Source: Neopestalotiopsis rosae
Taxonomy: Eukaryota > Ascomycota > Sordariomycetes > Amphisphaeriales > Sporocadaceae
Direction of reading: 5' to 3'
Length of the DNA: 64,000 nucleotides
NCBI GenBank assembly: GCA_023078685.1
Contig: JALGAS010000009.1
Span: forward strand, 372,001-436,000
Below, one piece after another: positions 1 through 12,500 of this stretch (position 1 is its first letter; the number at the start of each line of letters is the position of its first letter). The notes under the pieces are model-generated. The model was not told where the DNA came from. It did not search any database and was given only the letters and a program-made list of their open reading frames with translations. The translations under genes and the position numbers were made by a program.

Positions 1-32
1 TGTCACCACCACTGCCCACATGAGTGACTCAC

Positions 33-169
33 CCCGGTTCTTGATCTGTGTAATTCCTGAGAAGAGTCGGACATATTTCTCTGTCTGGACCAATTGAATC
101 GTCGTATTGCAGGTTTCCTTGGCAGATCCAAGGCTGTTCAGTGAAGACACACTCCCCCCAAGTTGCCAT
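33..169 (-). CDS. Possible 5' exon of a gene running off the left edge
   Basis: On the minus strand an ATG at 169 opens 45 codons without a stop. The frame runs into a good splice donor (GTGAGT, starting at base 32), so the rest of the gene would lie left of the window. The short peptide contains several Cys and Trp residues but no motif I recognise, and there is no obvious signal peptide. It may equally be chance. I call it only because the open frame meets a consensus donor exactly where the frame would otherwise stop. Confidence 0.22.
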
Positions 170-588
170 TTTAGCTGTCGCCTTGCCTCGTACACAGTAG
201 TAATTCGTACCTAGCGCCTATGGGGCTTGGTTAGTACGAGGTAGAGGGACCACTCAGTGCTATACCTAACCCACCCGGGAGTTCAAGTCCTAAGACATGC
301 GTAGCTGGGGTACAGCAGCACATGCAGCTTCGTAAATCTCGACCTCATCTATATCATCATGTCCACTAGAGTGTGAAAACCAAGTCATCTATATATGTTC
401 TCGATGAGCAGCATTCTCGATTTCTCAATATTCCTCAATTTCCCTTCAAAGAAGCAAGTTTGTACACACATCAGTGCCAGCCATTGTTAACAGATTCTTC
501 CGAATCTGTCTTGGTTTATCACTACTTGACACCCATATCTCTTTTCCCCTTGCATCTCTCCCCAAAATATACAATCATCCAGAGAGTC
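170..588. other. Intergenic region upstream of the RNA-processing gene
   Basis: No gene is visible here. The frame of the next gene stays open upstream to about 373, but without an ATG. I therefore read 373-588 as 5' leader. A T-loop-like string near 270-285 does not fold as a tRNA. Confidence 0.4.
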
Positions 589-3500
589 ATGGCGACTTCA
601 GAGGGCTTACCTGGCTCTCCAACCATCGGCTTTGGATCGAACGAGACGGCTTTGTGCCTTATTCCGCCGCAAGATTACTGGTCTCCCATCGACAGGCTGC
701 GAACGTTATACGACAAGGCGTATGAGAAATGGCCACCACACGTCAACCTCGTATATCCCTTTGTCAAGGCAGAAAATCTCCAAGAAGCTACAAATTTGAT
801 TTCTAGAGGTTTAGAGGTCAGAGCGAGCAAAGATTTAAGCACACCTCTTTCGATAGCTCTAGAAACTGCAGGCGTCTTTCCGCATCGGCACAATAACACT
901 ATTTTCCTCCACGACAATGACACCAATCGTACAGCGAGGTTGAATCTTCTGAGAAAGGCTATACTCGAGTCTCTTGGTCAGCATGTTGACGAGTATAATA
1001 TGCACATGACAACAGGTCAAAGCACTGATCTCGACTCTGATGCGCACAAGTTCTTGGTGCAAAAGGCAAACCTCGTCCCAACCATGGCGTGGCATGTCAA
1101 GGAGCTTTGTATCCTGGTCCGAGAAAAGACGCATATCAATGGGCAAACATCGAGTCACATGCGTCTATGGGGCATCATCAATCTTGACGACTTCAAGATT
1201 CAGGCTTTGCCTACGCCTTCCCAATTTTACGAGGTGGAAAGAGTCCAAGCGAATACCCGATTTGACGACGTTGACTACTCATATGCGGTGCCCGCGACCC
1301 AGAAACGTGTTCCATTCCAATACTCTACAGAAAGCAGCTCATGGACGCAGCGCAGATCGGCCCTAGCAAAGGAGCGAGGCCAATGTCCAGAAACTGTCAA
1401 GATTGCTTCTTACAATGTATTGGCCGAGTTTGAGTACCCACCATCACAAGAACGATATCCGCTCATCTTGAGCAACCTTTTACATGATTCCGCCATGTCT
1501 GACATTCTCATACTCGAAGAAGTCACCGACGACTTTCTCTGCTTTCTCCTGGCCGATGGCCGTATTCGACGAGAATACCCATTCGTTACAAATGCGCCCC
1601 CGGATCAAGCCGACATTGAGCCTCTGCCTAGCCATATTAATGTCGTCGTTTTGAGCAAATGGTGCTTTTCGTGGGAGTGGGTTCCATGCAAGAGACGACA
1701 CAAGGGATCGTTGGTACTACAATTCGACGACATTGGTCGACTAGATTCAGATAATGACTTTGTGCCGTTGATCTTGGCTACTGTGCATTTGACGTGCGGG
1801 CTCACGGACGGATCGGTGGCGGCAAAGAGGTCCGAACTGCAATCGATCCTCAGACATCTCGCTGATACATACGCGAAGAACCCCTGGATCTTGGCCGGTG
1901 ACTTCAACATCACGACCAGCGCCGCCACCATCAGCGCCGCCCTGGAGAAGAAGAGTATCTCGCCCCAAACCGCCGCATACTTGGCCGACATTGAAGGCAT
2001 TCTGCTCGAGGCCGGGCTTTCGGATACTTGGACAGCGGCTCGACTCGGAAACCTCGATGCTACTGATCTGCACCTGAGCCAAAAGGACATTTACGACGCC
2101 GTGGAAGGTGAGCAAGGTGCCACTCTTGACCCTCTCGCCAACGAGCTGGCTGCCAAAATTGTTGGCAGCGGCTTCAACAATAGACCACAGAGATATGACC
2201 GAATCTTATTCAAGGCCGCTCAGCTACTTTCGATTGGCGGCTTCAACATGTTTGGGCGAGTAAAGGAGGAGATTCAGCGCGCTAACGGCGAAGAGACCAA
2301 GACCGTTTCGACATATGCGAGCGATCACTGGGGAATACGATGCTCGCTCAGACTGACCTCGGAGTCGTCAAAAGACTCATTCCAGAATGAGACTCCGAAT
2401 GTCACGATCAAATTGACCGCAAAGACGGTGCCGGACAATCTAGCTGATGCCAACGAGCTGAAATCCAGTCTCGTCGCTCTTGACGTCTTTCCGTCGGAAG
2501 AGGAATTTGCGAACAGGGAAGCGGCTCTGCAGCTTTTACGCGATACCCTGGAGGACGCGGATTCCACCACCGAGACATCTCAAAGCCGCACGGGCGTTCA
2601 GTTTGTCGTGGTGCCGGTCGGCTCGTACGGCCTGGGCGTATGGACCGCCTCGTCGGACGTCGACTGCCTATGCCTAGGTCCCATAAGCTCAAAGACATTC
2701 TTCGCCCTCGCGACGCAGAGGCTGCGGAGGGCGGCCCCGCGGGGCGTCAAGGTCCTGCGCCGCGTCAACGCGCAGTCGGGCACCATGCTCGAGCTCGAGG
2801 TGCTGGGCGTCAAGATGGACCTGCAGTACGCGGCCTCGGCCCTGATTGCGCAGACGTGGCCGCGCGCCGTGGAGATGCCGCGTCTGTCCGCGGCGAGCAG
2901 CAGCAGCAGCCCGAACATGTTCCGGCTGCCGGCGCAGACGCTCGCCAAGCTGAAGCCCGCCCGCGACCTCTGGTACGTCCGCCGGACGGTGCCCGACCTC
3001 GCGGCGTTCCGGGCCGCCTTCTACCTCGTCAAGACCTGGGCCCGGCAGCGCGGCATCTACGCCGCGCGCTTTGGCTACCTGGGTGGCATCCACATTGCCG
3101 TGCTGCTCGCGCGGGTGTGCAAGCTGCTCAGCCGCGACCACGGCGCGTCCGCCGCGTCGTCGGTGCCCGCGATCCTTGTGTCATTCTTCCATCACTATGC
3201 CAACTTTGACTGGAAGAGGGACATGGTCTTTGACCCCTTCTTCCACAACGCGCGCCTGCGCTACGTGCGCACGTCCCGCGAGGCCATGGTCATACTGGGC
3301 TACCACTCGCCGAGCCTCAACGTGGCCACGGCGGCGTCGCTGCCCTCGGTCAAGACCATTGCCGAGGAATTCCAGCGGGCCGATCGTATACTCTCGACGC
3401 CGGGAGTAAGCTGGTCAGACTTCACGGGCAGCAGCGCTGCTCCGGCAGGCGACGACGACAGCAGCGGCGGCGTTGACACTTTTCTCCGGGTCTACAAGAG

Positions 3501-4501
3501 TTATATCAAGATTGATGTCCAGTTCTGGGGCGTCTCGCTCGCCAAGGGGAGTCGGTTTGTGGGATGGCTCGAATCGAGATGCGTCATGCTTTTAGTTGGT
3601 AAGTCTGTTCTAATCAGGAAAAAGGGGCATATATTTTCTTTTTGGAATTCCGGCTATTGGAATGATCATTTGCTAATAAATGTCATAAACAACAGATATT
3701 GGCCGCCGACTGCCAAACATCCACGCGCGCATGTGGCCCGCACGGTTCGTCGCCGCGGACGACAATGCGTCGCCGTCCGACGAGAAGGACTCCTCCTCTC
3801 CGGACTACTACCAGGGCTGCTACCTCGTAGGCCTGGACCGGCTGGAGGAGCAGGACATGTCCGACAAGGAAGAGCTCAGGCTGGCGCGCGGGAGCCTGGT
3901 CTCGGCGGCGCAAAAGTTCACCGACCAGGTGCGCGCCGACGAGAGGTACTACGACGCGGCCTGCTCGTGGATGACGGCCGCCGTCGTCCGGCGGCCGGAC
4001 CTCGGCGACCTCGAGCTGGACCACCGGAGCTGGGGGGAGTACACCATTGGAGACGACGAGGAGGAAGAAGAAGAAGAAGAGGACGAAGAGGAGGAAGATG
4101 ACGATGACGACGAGCAAGACGAAGACGACGACCTGACGAATGAGGAGGCCCAAGCCGAGACGTCGTCGTCCAAAAAGTCGAAAAGAACGGACAAGAACAA
4201 GAAGAAAGTCGTCGCCGTACCGACGTACGCGGGCAAGTTCCGGTCCTCGGCCGACGTCATCAGCCGGATACGCTGGGACCCGGGCATGGACAGCGGCGAC
4301 TACCTGGTGGGCTACGAGGACCGGTTCCTGGGCATCAAGGAGCGGGCCCTGGACCAGTGGAAGGCCGAGCAGACGGACGAGGAGTTCATCCCCCAGCACC
4401 GCATCATGTACTTCAAGCGCGTGAGCGACGGCGTCGTGGTCTGGGATCGGAGGTCGAGGAGGGATCATGTTTTTGGGAGTGGTGTGCGAGATGAATCATG
4501 A
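589..4501 (+). CDS. Four-domain RNA end-processing/repair protein (2H - EEP - nucleotidyltransferase/PAP - MJ1316)
   Basis: Exons are 589-3598 and 3696-4501; the phase-1 intron has donor GTAAGT, branch-like gctaat and acceptor acag. The product is 1271 aa. Residues about 45-200 form a 2H phosphoesterase (RNA ligase/cyclic phosphodiesterase type), with HVNL at 51 and HMTT at 139. Residues about 270-590 are an endonuclease/exonuclease/phosphatase domain with SYNVL (N276), E310/E311, GDFN (437-440), YDRIL and SDHW (578-581). Residues about 665-1000 are a poly(A)-polymerase-like nucleotidyltransferase: GSYGLGVW at 678, Asp pair D690/D692 and a third Asp at D744. An acidic run and a Lys-rich patch follow (about 1125-1175). 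The C-terminal 80 residues resemble the MJ1316/DUF504 RNA cyclic-group-end recognition domain (ISRIRWDP, YEDRF, PQHRI). All key residues seem present. The inferred role is sensing, trimming and re-tailing of RNA with 2',3'-cyclic or 2'-phosphate ends; the natural substrate is unknown. The ATG at 589 precedes the 2H domain by about 45 residues. Confidence 0.88.
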
Positions 4502-5362
4502 TGCGACTATTCAAAGGAAGTGAGTGTGGAATTCCTTGGTGTAGAGCAGATATGAGTACATGCGTGGAAATAAAGATATGTATGCAAGATGAAGAAGTAC
4601 ATTTTGTGAGCTGCTTAAAGTATTAACTTCGATATTGATGATGCTATTGGAATCCAGAAGATATAGTACCACCAATATTGTACACATATGCTTATTGTTA
4701 GAAATAATTCAAACATGGGTCATTTTGCAAGTGTGAAAGGGAAATGCAGAATCTCAGAGGGACGACAACTTGGATTTGTCAAGTAAGAAATGAATAAGTG
4801 GAAGAAGAGAGTCCATAAAGTACCACGATCTGATGATTGTTTGATACGTCGGAGACAGCATCAGGTTTCAACAGGACGGCTGCAACACATATGTAAGAAA
4901 CTTCCATCGCTCGTCTGTGTTCTTGTGTTTATAAATTATGCCCTTCTTAACACTTAAATATCTGAAATCGCATGCCGATTTGTGATTGAAATTGTTCCAG
5001 TTAGTTAACAAACAAATGTATAGAAACCGACCTTCCCTATCTATCAGCTAGCAGTGCGCGCGGTCCGGCTGACAGCTGCAAAAACTTACTTATCCCACCC
5101 ACCCAACGACACCTACTACTACTTATCGTCAGAGTTTTTCTTTTCACCATAGATAATTCATGAACCTTTTCGAATTGATCTTGCACAGATTTTGAATACG
5201 TTGAGAGGAAGCGGATAAGATACTTGCCAATTTCTTGCGGCGCAACTTGACGACGGCAGTATCCTTTCCAGCTATAACAAGATTTTCCTGGCCAGGGCTC
5301 TTCCAGCCTGGAGGGTGCAGAGAGTAATACTTTGGAAATCAGCTCCAAATTGATTGCCCACA
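4502..5362. other. Intergenic, AT-rich spacer
   Basis: This 861-bp spacer lies between two genes transcribed in the same direction. It should contain the 3' UTR of the upstream gene and the promoter and leader of the methyltransferase gene. No further coding or RNA feature is seen. Confidence 0.5.
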
Positions 5363-6559
5363 ATGCCGGGCCTCACAAAAGCACAACAAAAGCAGATCCA
5401 GGCTGCAGAAGAGTCGTTCGACCGGACCTACGCAAACCAGTATAGTGATGAGAGGTGGCAGAACTCGCTGCGACCGGCACTGCTAGCGCCAACGCGCTAT
5501 GCAGTGCTCATCAATCGTTATGAGGCAGATGGCATACCCAGCACCTTTACCGAAAACGACTCTAGAGATCTGCAGCTCATCAATTTCCCGTCCTTGGAAG
5601 CAGCCTCTCTTTCTTCGTCGGAGAGTCCAGATGGAGTTGCACATGGTGGCGATGAGCAGGCGAGGTTGATTGCATATCAGAGGGCATCCACGGCAGAGAC
5701 AGCTGAGTCGTCAGTATCCGAGGCACCGTTTCCACCGCCGCAGTCAGTTTCGAGCACGAGTCCTCGTTTGATGACGCATTGGAACCTCGATGCTGCTTCC
5801 CTGCTAGCAGTCAGCATTCTCAACCCAAGACCAGGCGACAAGGTGCTCGATCTCTGTGCGGCGCCCGGCGGCAAGAGTCTGTCCCTCGCCCAGCTGCTGC
5901 GGCCGTCCAACTACGACCCAGCCGCGCCCTCGCTCGGCGGTGGCTGTCTGCACAGCAACGAGATTGACAACGCGCGGAACAAGCGTCTGGCTGCCAACCT
6001 GCAGTCGTATCTTCCCGCCCCCTTTTTCAAGACTGGCGAGGTCAAGGTGCTCAAGCTCGACGGCACGGAGCAGAACGCCGCGATGTCGTTACCGCTGGGC
6101 CTCGGCGGCTACGACAAGGTGCTCCTGGACGCGCCGTGCTCGAGCGAGCGGCACGTGCTGCACGCCTACCACAAGGCGCGGCGAGGCGGGCGCATGGCCG
6201 ACGAGATGACGTCGTGGCGGTCCGGGCAGTCCAAGAAGATGGCCAAGACCCAGGCCGCCATCCTCATGACGGCGCTGCGGGCCGTCAAGGTCGGTGGCAC
6301 CGTTCTCTACGCCACGTGCTCCCTGAGCAGCGATGAAAACGACGAAGTCATTGAAAAGGCAAGAGAGCTCGTCGCCAAGGAAAAGAAAAAGTACGCCATT
6401 CGCTGGGACATGGCGGTCCGCAGCGGCGATCTCGTGTCGAGGGGCGTTGAACAATGGGCAGAGACAACGAAGAATGGCTGGATTGCGCTCCCTGATCACC
6501 CGAAAGGTGGGAGATGGGGCCCGCTGTTCTTTGCTGTCTTGGAAAAAGTGGCTGCGTAG
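5363..6559 (+). CDS. NSUN3/4-like RNA (cytosine-5) methyltransferase
   Basis: Intronless, 398 aa. This is a NOL1/NOP2/Sun-family SAM-dependent m5C methyltransferase. The SAM-binding motif I is DLCAAPGGKS (163-172). The two family cysteines are in LLDAPCSS (C259) and YATCSLS (C319). Just before motif I is the segment HWNLDAASLLAV, and after the first Cys comes SERHVLH. Both resemble NSUN3/NSUN4, the mitochondrial tRNA/rRNA members, more than Trm4, Nop2 or Rcm1. I see no separate RNA-binding domain, and the mitochondrial role is inferred from this similarity only. The first 140 residues are less conserved and Ser/Glu-rich around 80-130. An in-frame TTG lies three codons upstream, but the ATG at 5363 in context cacaATGcc is the natural start. 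Confidence 0.9.
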   Translation: MPGLTKAQQKQIQAAEESFDRTYANQYSDERWQNSLRPALLAPTRYAVLINRYEADGIPSTFTENDSRDLQLINFPSLEAASLSSSESPDGVAHGGDEQARLIAYQRASTAETAESSVSEAPFPPPQSVSSTSPRLMTHWNLDAASLLAVSILNPRPGDKVLDLCAAPGGKSLSLAQLLRPSNYDPAAPSLGGGCLHSNEIDNARNKRLAANLQSYLPAPFFKTGEVKVLKLDGTEQNAAMSLPLGLGGYDKVLLDAPCSSERHVLHAYHKARRGGRMADEMTSWRSGQSKKMAKTQAAILMTALRAVKVGGTVLYATCSLSSDENDEVIEKARELVAKEKKKYAIRWDMAVRSGDLVSRGVEQWAETTKNGWIALPDHPKGGRWGPLFFAVLEKVAA

Positions 6560-9500
6560 GTTAGGCAGCCGGATTGTCAACCAGTGGTGGAGAAAAAGAC
6601 AGTCCTTGATGACTGACTCAACGGATGAGAGGAACATTCGACCAAGTACATTTACTCGTCTGGACCTCGATGGCATCTGATTCGATATAAGTGCCTCAAG
6701 GCTGAACGATGGAAAAGCATTTCGAGAGACACGGCTGCACTACCAAAAATAAATGGAAATCACGAGACATTTCTCATCAAAGAACAAGAATACACACAAC
6801 CACAAAGCATACTGGCTTCTTCTCTTAAGAGATTCAGTCAAGCCCATTCATCCTTCGAATATCACGATACAGAGGGATGGGATCCTGGCACCTCGAGCCA
6901 TGGACCACTCGAGAAGAGGGAACAGAAGGGGGGCTGACAACAGTCAGTAGAAACACGACCTGCAACCAAAAAAGATACCTCAGATGACCTGAATGATTTA
7001 ATACAGCAATTATATTTCCCCACGCTTATCTTCATCGCTAGTGGAAGCAAGTGGTGGTGTGCTTGATGATCATGGTGGGTTGTGCCAGATCACAATCGTA
7101 TTCTCGCGACCACCACCGGCACCGAGATCTCGGTAACCTCGGTAACTGCACATGACCAAGTCCTGTCTCATGGTGTGGCCGTAGGTATAGTTTCCAAGCT
7201 ATCTTGCGTGATTATTGACAACAAGTAACAAAAGTCTCCTGATACTTTGAGCGAGAGAAATAAAGGCCGCCTACAAACTATTTCATCACATCAACCAAGC
7301 CTCTCGCTCTCGGGATCGAAAATCACTCGCTCTCGGCTCTGATCGGTTCTCTTCGGCAAACTTGTATATATACTTTGGAATATCAGGCTCTACAGAAGTG
7401 GAACAAGATAGGCTCCCAAAAGCACAACGAAAGGCGCATCGTGACGCAAGTTTGTCACATTGCATACACGTTCCTGCTTTGTTTTACAGCCTTTGAGGCG
7501 TTTTTGCTTGGCTGCAGCGCGCAATGGGTAAATGGGCTGATGGAACTAATGAGTAAACGTTTGTGGGCGTAAGGCAGATCTCCCCCGCCAAGAGGGTGAT
7601 CATCCCACGTACATAGTAGGCTTTTTCCCTATCAGCGAGAGCCACGTCGACTGTACATCTATCTATCCCCAAAACGGGCCATGGGGGGTGGGAAAAGAAG
7701 GCGAGAAAGAAGCGTTGCGATTTGCCAAGATTTTATGACCCGCAGCACTACACACACACAAGTTCCTGCTGACGTTAGGTTCCCTGTGTACGATCATTGC
7801 TCCATTTGATTCATCTCCCATCCACCCGGTTTCCTTCCATCGAGTATTCCTTCTTTCTAGAGGAACGTTTCAAGTTCCAATGTACGTCGTTTGTGTGTGG
7901 GGGTGGACTATACTACGTACCTACAAAGTATACCATCGATAAATCACTCCTGCACGCCCACAAAACTACCTCGACTACTGGCGGCCCTTTGACGGGCGCC
8001 ATTCCCCGAAATTGAAAAGAGACTACCGCGTCTTCCAGGCGAGAGAAGGGAACATGCCTGATTGATTTCGAGAAAAGCTGTATGATTGCCACTACTACTG
8101 CCAGAACTTGAAAAGTCCCTTGTGGAGCCCAAGATGGTGCGTAAGTGGGCTTTTGTTTCCTTGGAGGAGACAGGGCAGCTAAGTTTCCCGTTAACCCAGC
8201 CAGAATGGGATCCTGTTCGCCTCGTTCCAGGACTTTTATTGGGGGTTTTGGCGAACTCCGACTGCCGTGAAAGAGCAAGTATAATCGAAGCATTTTTTTT
8301 TTTTGGGTCTATCTTGAATTCTCCGAACCTAGGATCCTTGAGTAGAGAGAGTGACAGGCTATCGGCATTGACATTTTTACTTGAAAGCCCCTGGTCGAGT
8401 AACCTATTTTCGTCCGGGGTTGGTACCTTTGATACTACTTAGTATAGAGTTGACGACTGTTTCATGAGACTTTGCTCTCTGGCATATGTCAAATGGAAAA
8501 TGTCATGTCATCGCGCGTATTCTTCCAATTTCTTTATTCTTCTCAGTAGGACGGGTCTTGGTTTGGGCGAACCATTAAGAGATCCACAAGCCGTTACTTG
8601 TCGGCTACCTGACCCTACATAGTACCTGGCTCTGCTGGGCATGTACACCTAAATCCATCCTCCGTTTCTTACACAGTAGAAAATAGGGCACTCTACTCCA
8701 TACAACCGAACCTCTCTGCCCGAGTCCTCCGTCGCTTTACTACAGTAGAAAGGTTCCTGAGGACCCCGGAAGCGAGAGCCTAGCTCGCTCTTTTTCCCTC
8801 CTTCGCATGAACCATCATCAAAACCCCTAAGGGACTTGGTGTGGTTCATTGACTCGGGTAGGGCACTTGTCAAAGGGGGCATCTCATAATAAAACGCGGG
8901 TAGCATCTTTTAGTTGGGAAGGGAAAGCCCCGGTTTCCCATTTTCCAAATGCAATTCCAGAAGACTTCTCGAATAAAAAGACGACCCGACGGAAACCCAC
9001 CAGGTTAGCTTGGGGTGAAACGCGACGGCGCGGCCGGTCAGATCAGGATGATCGAGGATGATCGCTGCTTCGGGAACTATTTCAGGCGGGGCCGGCTTAT
9101 AACAGGTACTATGTACGTAGCGGTAGTACGGGTAGTCAAGTAGATCGCTTAGGCTTTCGTTTCTGACAAGCAAGAAATGGAAATTGGAGGGAATAAGGTT
9201 TGACAATTCTCTCATGATTGACCCCATTTTTTCTTCTTGAAATACCAGGAGAGATGAGGGCTTCCTTGAATGCTTTACCATGTAGCCCTGCTGTCTCGTC
9301 ATTGTGTATATGAGTGTCTGTGCGTCTTGTATAGAAAATAAAGTCTCGGCTTCCCAGGCTCCATCTGTGGCGTGATACAGTGTGTTTGCGCCACCATCCT
9401 GGCAAGTCTGGTTGATGCTTCGTTGCAAGGTTGGCAGGGAGTGTAGATGAGTTGTGCCCATATCCAAAATATCAATTCGATACAATGCCATTCGGCGCTC

Positions 9501-12500
9501 GGATGGACTCGCCCACTGATTGGTATACAGTAGAAGAACTATTTGCACGCCTGTTTAACCTGTGTATGCTTACGGCAATGTTGGCCAAAAGTTCCCTTTC
9601 CTCCGATCCCAGTTGGCAAAATACCCGGCTCGCATTGCCATTGCCGGGTATCGCGGTACGTAACGCGTGTTTCGGGAAATTTCCAGGCTGCTGGGTTCGG
9701 TTCCATAAAGGAGGCAAGGAAGGAAAGAAAGAAGAAAAAGAAAGGGGAAAGGAGTGCGAAGCGGCCAGGTAGAATGCAAGTAACTTTCCTTGATGCATGT
9801 AAAGATCTACCAAAGCCTCGAGGTTCAGCCTTTTAGCTATGGGTGTAGGCATACAACGCTGCGGTTGTTTGGCAGGTGCCTGGGTGCGTCCTTGCCTGGG
9901 AGCAACCAGAAATCGCAAAGCTTTACCGGTTGGCATTGGCAGGGTCGCTGCTTGCTTGCTTGCTTGCTTGCTTGTTACAGGGGATGAATCTCGGTTCTTC
10001 CCCCTTCCTTCATGCAAGGAGAAGGAGGATTCTTGTCTGCCATGTCTTGTTGTCCAGACACGTGTGTGACTATAATGCACAGTATGGGTATTTTGATACT
10101 AGTGGTCGGCAAGCAACCATGATTCGAGGGAGCACTTCCCGGGCCTTTGAAGAGTGAGTGGTGGCCCGCATGGTCAGTATCGCCAAACGGACAAGGAACG
10201 CCTGGTTTGCAGCAGGAGCCAAACTAGAGTCAACTTTCTTTCCATCCACGACCAAGGATTCCCCAGGATGTGTTCTTGCTTTTCCCAGGTACATACATAG
10301 AATCAGACGGAGATGTTCCTTCGCGCTGCTGGTATTCATGCAGAATAAGACAATATGGGGGTGGTAGAAAGGGAAGTGGGGGATCAATTGAAGGTTCCTT
10401 GGTAGCACTTACACTACAGTGTACTATACCACCTAAGAAGATGGTGTACGTCGAGCTTGCACTAGTATGTAAGTCGTGAAGAGCGCAATACACACTTGGT
10501 TTGTGCAAGGAAAACCAACATTTTCCACGTTCAAACATTGAGAGAAGACAGACAACCACTGATGTCATCAATCTATCTAGTCCAGAAGAGAAGGATCGAC
10601 TTGTTTCCCCCGCATTCTCGTCCAAATCTTACACCGCCCAATTGCTTGCAATTGGAAGGAGCAAGTCAAGTGTTAGGTGACCGACCTACCTGCACTACGA
10701 CCATACATACCGATATGTGATGAGTTTACCCGAGAGCCTGGTCGAGTTGTTTGAGCGGGTTGGCGCTGGGCGGGTGGATGGTTTGGGGGGATCATCGAAG
10801 TTGGCAGGGCATGGTTTTTGGCACGGGCAGCAAGCACATCTCTCAGTTGTTGCTTGTTGTAATTTTGGGCTTAGCCGAATGGAAAGGACCGGCGCCATGA
10901 ACCACTTTGCCCGCATTGATCTGCTCACTTTACTGTATCTGCTCACTGGCCAAGTGCTTGTCAGTGGGCGTGTAGTGGCCCCCTAGACCCAAAAAAGCTC
11001 ACTAGACGTGGGTTCATGCGCCGTTAGCGATAATTGACAAACTTGGGCAAGGCAATGGCTGGAGAGTGTGTTGTAATATGGTTGCTTGCTTCTGTTGAGG
11101 TGACGACCCATAATGTACAGAGTATGCAACTGTACTATGTATTATCTTGAACTGGGAGGGTACTGACCATGTATGGTAGTCATTACTTAGTGAGTTATCT
11201 CGGATTTCACGCTCACTCCGTACCGGAGGATAGGAAGGATTTGTCGGTCTCGAGTTATCAAGTAACCATGGATACGGGTTTTCCTTTTCCCCTTCTGGCA
11301 GCAACGATACTCTAGCACGTGCCCTTCATGCGAAGAGAATACCAGGGGAGCAGCAGTGCGAGTTAATCGCTCTCTACTCCACTGGGCCGCTGGGGAACCC
11401 TCCATTGAGGTTCATGGGTCGTTTTTTAAGCAAAGAGTGGATTGGCCCTGATTGACGCCGTGCAGAAAATCGCAGACTGTGCGCGACGTGACATGCATCA
11501 GATAACAATTCGTGGAGGTTCGGTCCACCTTCGTACGTGCGCTTTTACACTACACACTAGGCCCCTAGATATATGGCCGGTCCAAGAATGGTGTTTGTGA
11601 ATTGGTCCCCTCATTGCTTTTTCCATAAAATCTTCATGCTGATGCAAGCATTTGATCTTTACCGGTTCAAATTCCTTACCGTTGCTGCATGATTGGCGGG
11701 GGTGATTGACAAGAGGGAAAAGAAAAAGAAAGGCCAAATCGTGACTATATCCTCTTTCGCAGCTAAGGCGATAATTGCCGCAAAAAATGTCAAGATAAAT
11801 CATGGTGTTGTGGGTTAGGTACATACTGTACGTTGCGACGGTATGGCGTGAGAAGAGGAGCAAGCAAGCAGAGGGAGGGAAAAAAAGACCCTGGTTCATC
11901 AATCAACGACGTACGCACGCAGTACCCGTTCAGGTCGTATCAGGTTGAGCGAACGTGGTGGATATCCCAAGAGAAAAGAGACCCAAAAAGGACCCTGGGT
12001 AAGGTATGCATAAGGCAAATAAGGCATCGATTGACGGTGCATCCGTATCCATACGCTGGTTCTCGTACGTGTGTAGATGGATGTAGGTAGGCATGTAGCA
12101 AGGTACATCATGCTAGCAGGTAGGTATTGGTCGTTGTGGGCGCTTTTCGGTGATGGAGATATCATCAAAGAAAAGCCTCTGTGATTTCCCATTTTTGTGT
12201 TGTGCGTAGATATCTCGGGTAATCATAAAACGAATGCAGTACGCGTATGTGTTTCTCTGCCGCTACGGATTACAGACAGGAAACTTTGCCTTATCTCGAA
12301 GAAGCTGACGACTAAAGTGGTTCGGTGGCGGCAGCGCCAGAAGAGAAAGGAAAGGGCCAAATTCCGTTGCGACGGCGCTGCTTGGGTAAAACAACCCCAG
12401 AAGGATCCTAGAGTCCACGATGGAGTCTTTGTTTCTTTTTTCTTTTTCTCTCTGTCTCTTGGCTAAACCGCACCGGCGCAACCTGCCATCATCTCATTGT

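Noticed and set aside
180..300. tRNA-like string with GTTCAAGTCC near 272
   Set aside because: The T-arm stem does not pair and no acceptor stem or A-box could be matched.
2598..3209. Long overlapping frames on both strands within the first gene
   Set aside because: They arise from the high GC of this region; the real frame carries the nucleotidyltransferase motifs.
3683..4468. 261-codon minus-strand ORF opposite the 3' end of the RNA-processing gene
   Set aside because: It is the antisense shadow of the acidic, GC-rich second exon; its composition (Leu/Val/Arg runs) mirrors the Glu/Asp codons of the real gene.
9472..10080. 202-codon minus-strand ORF over the CTTG microsatellite
   Set aside because: The open frame depends on simple repeats and poly-purine runs; no motif and poor codon use.
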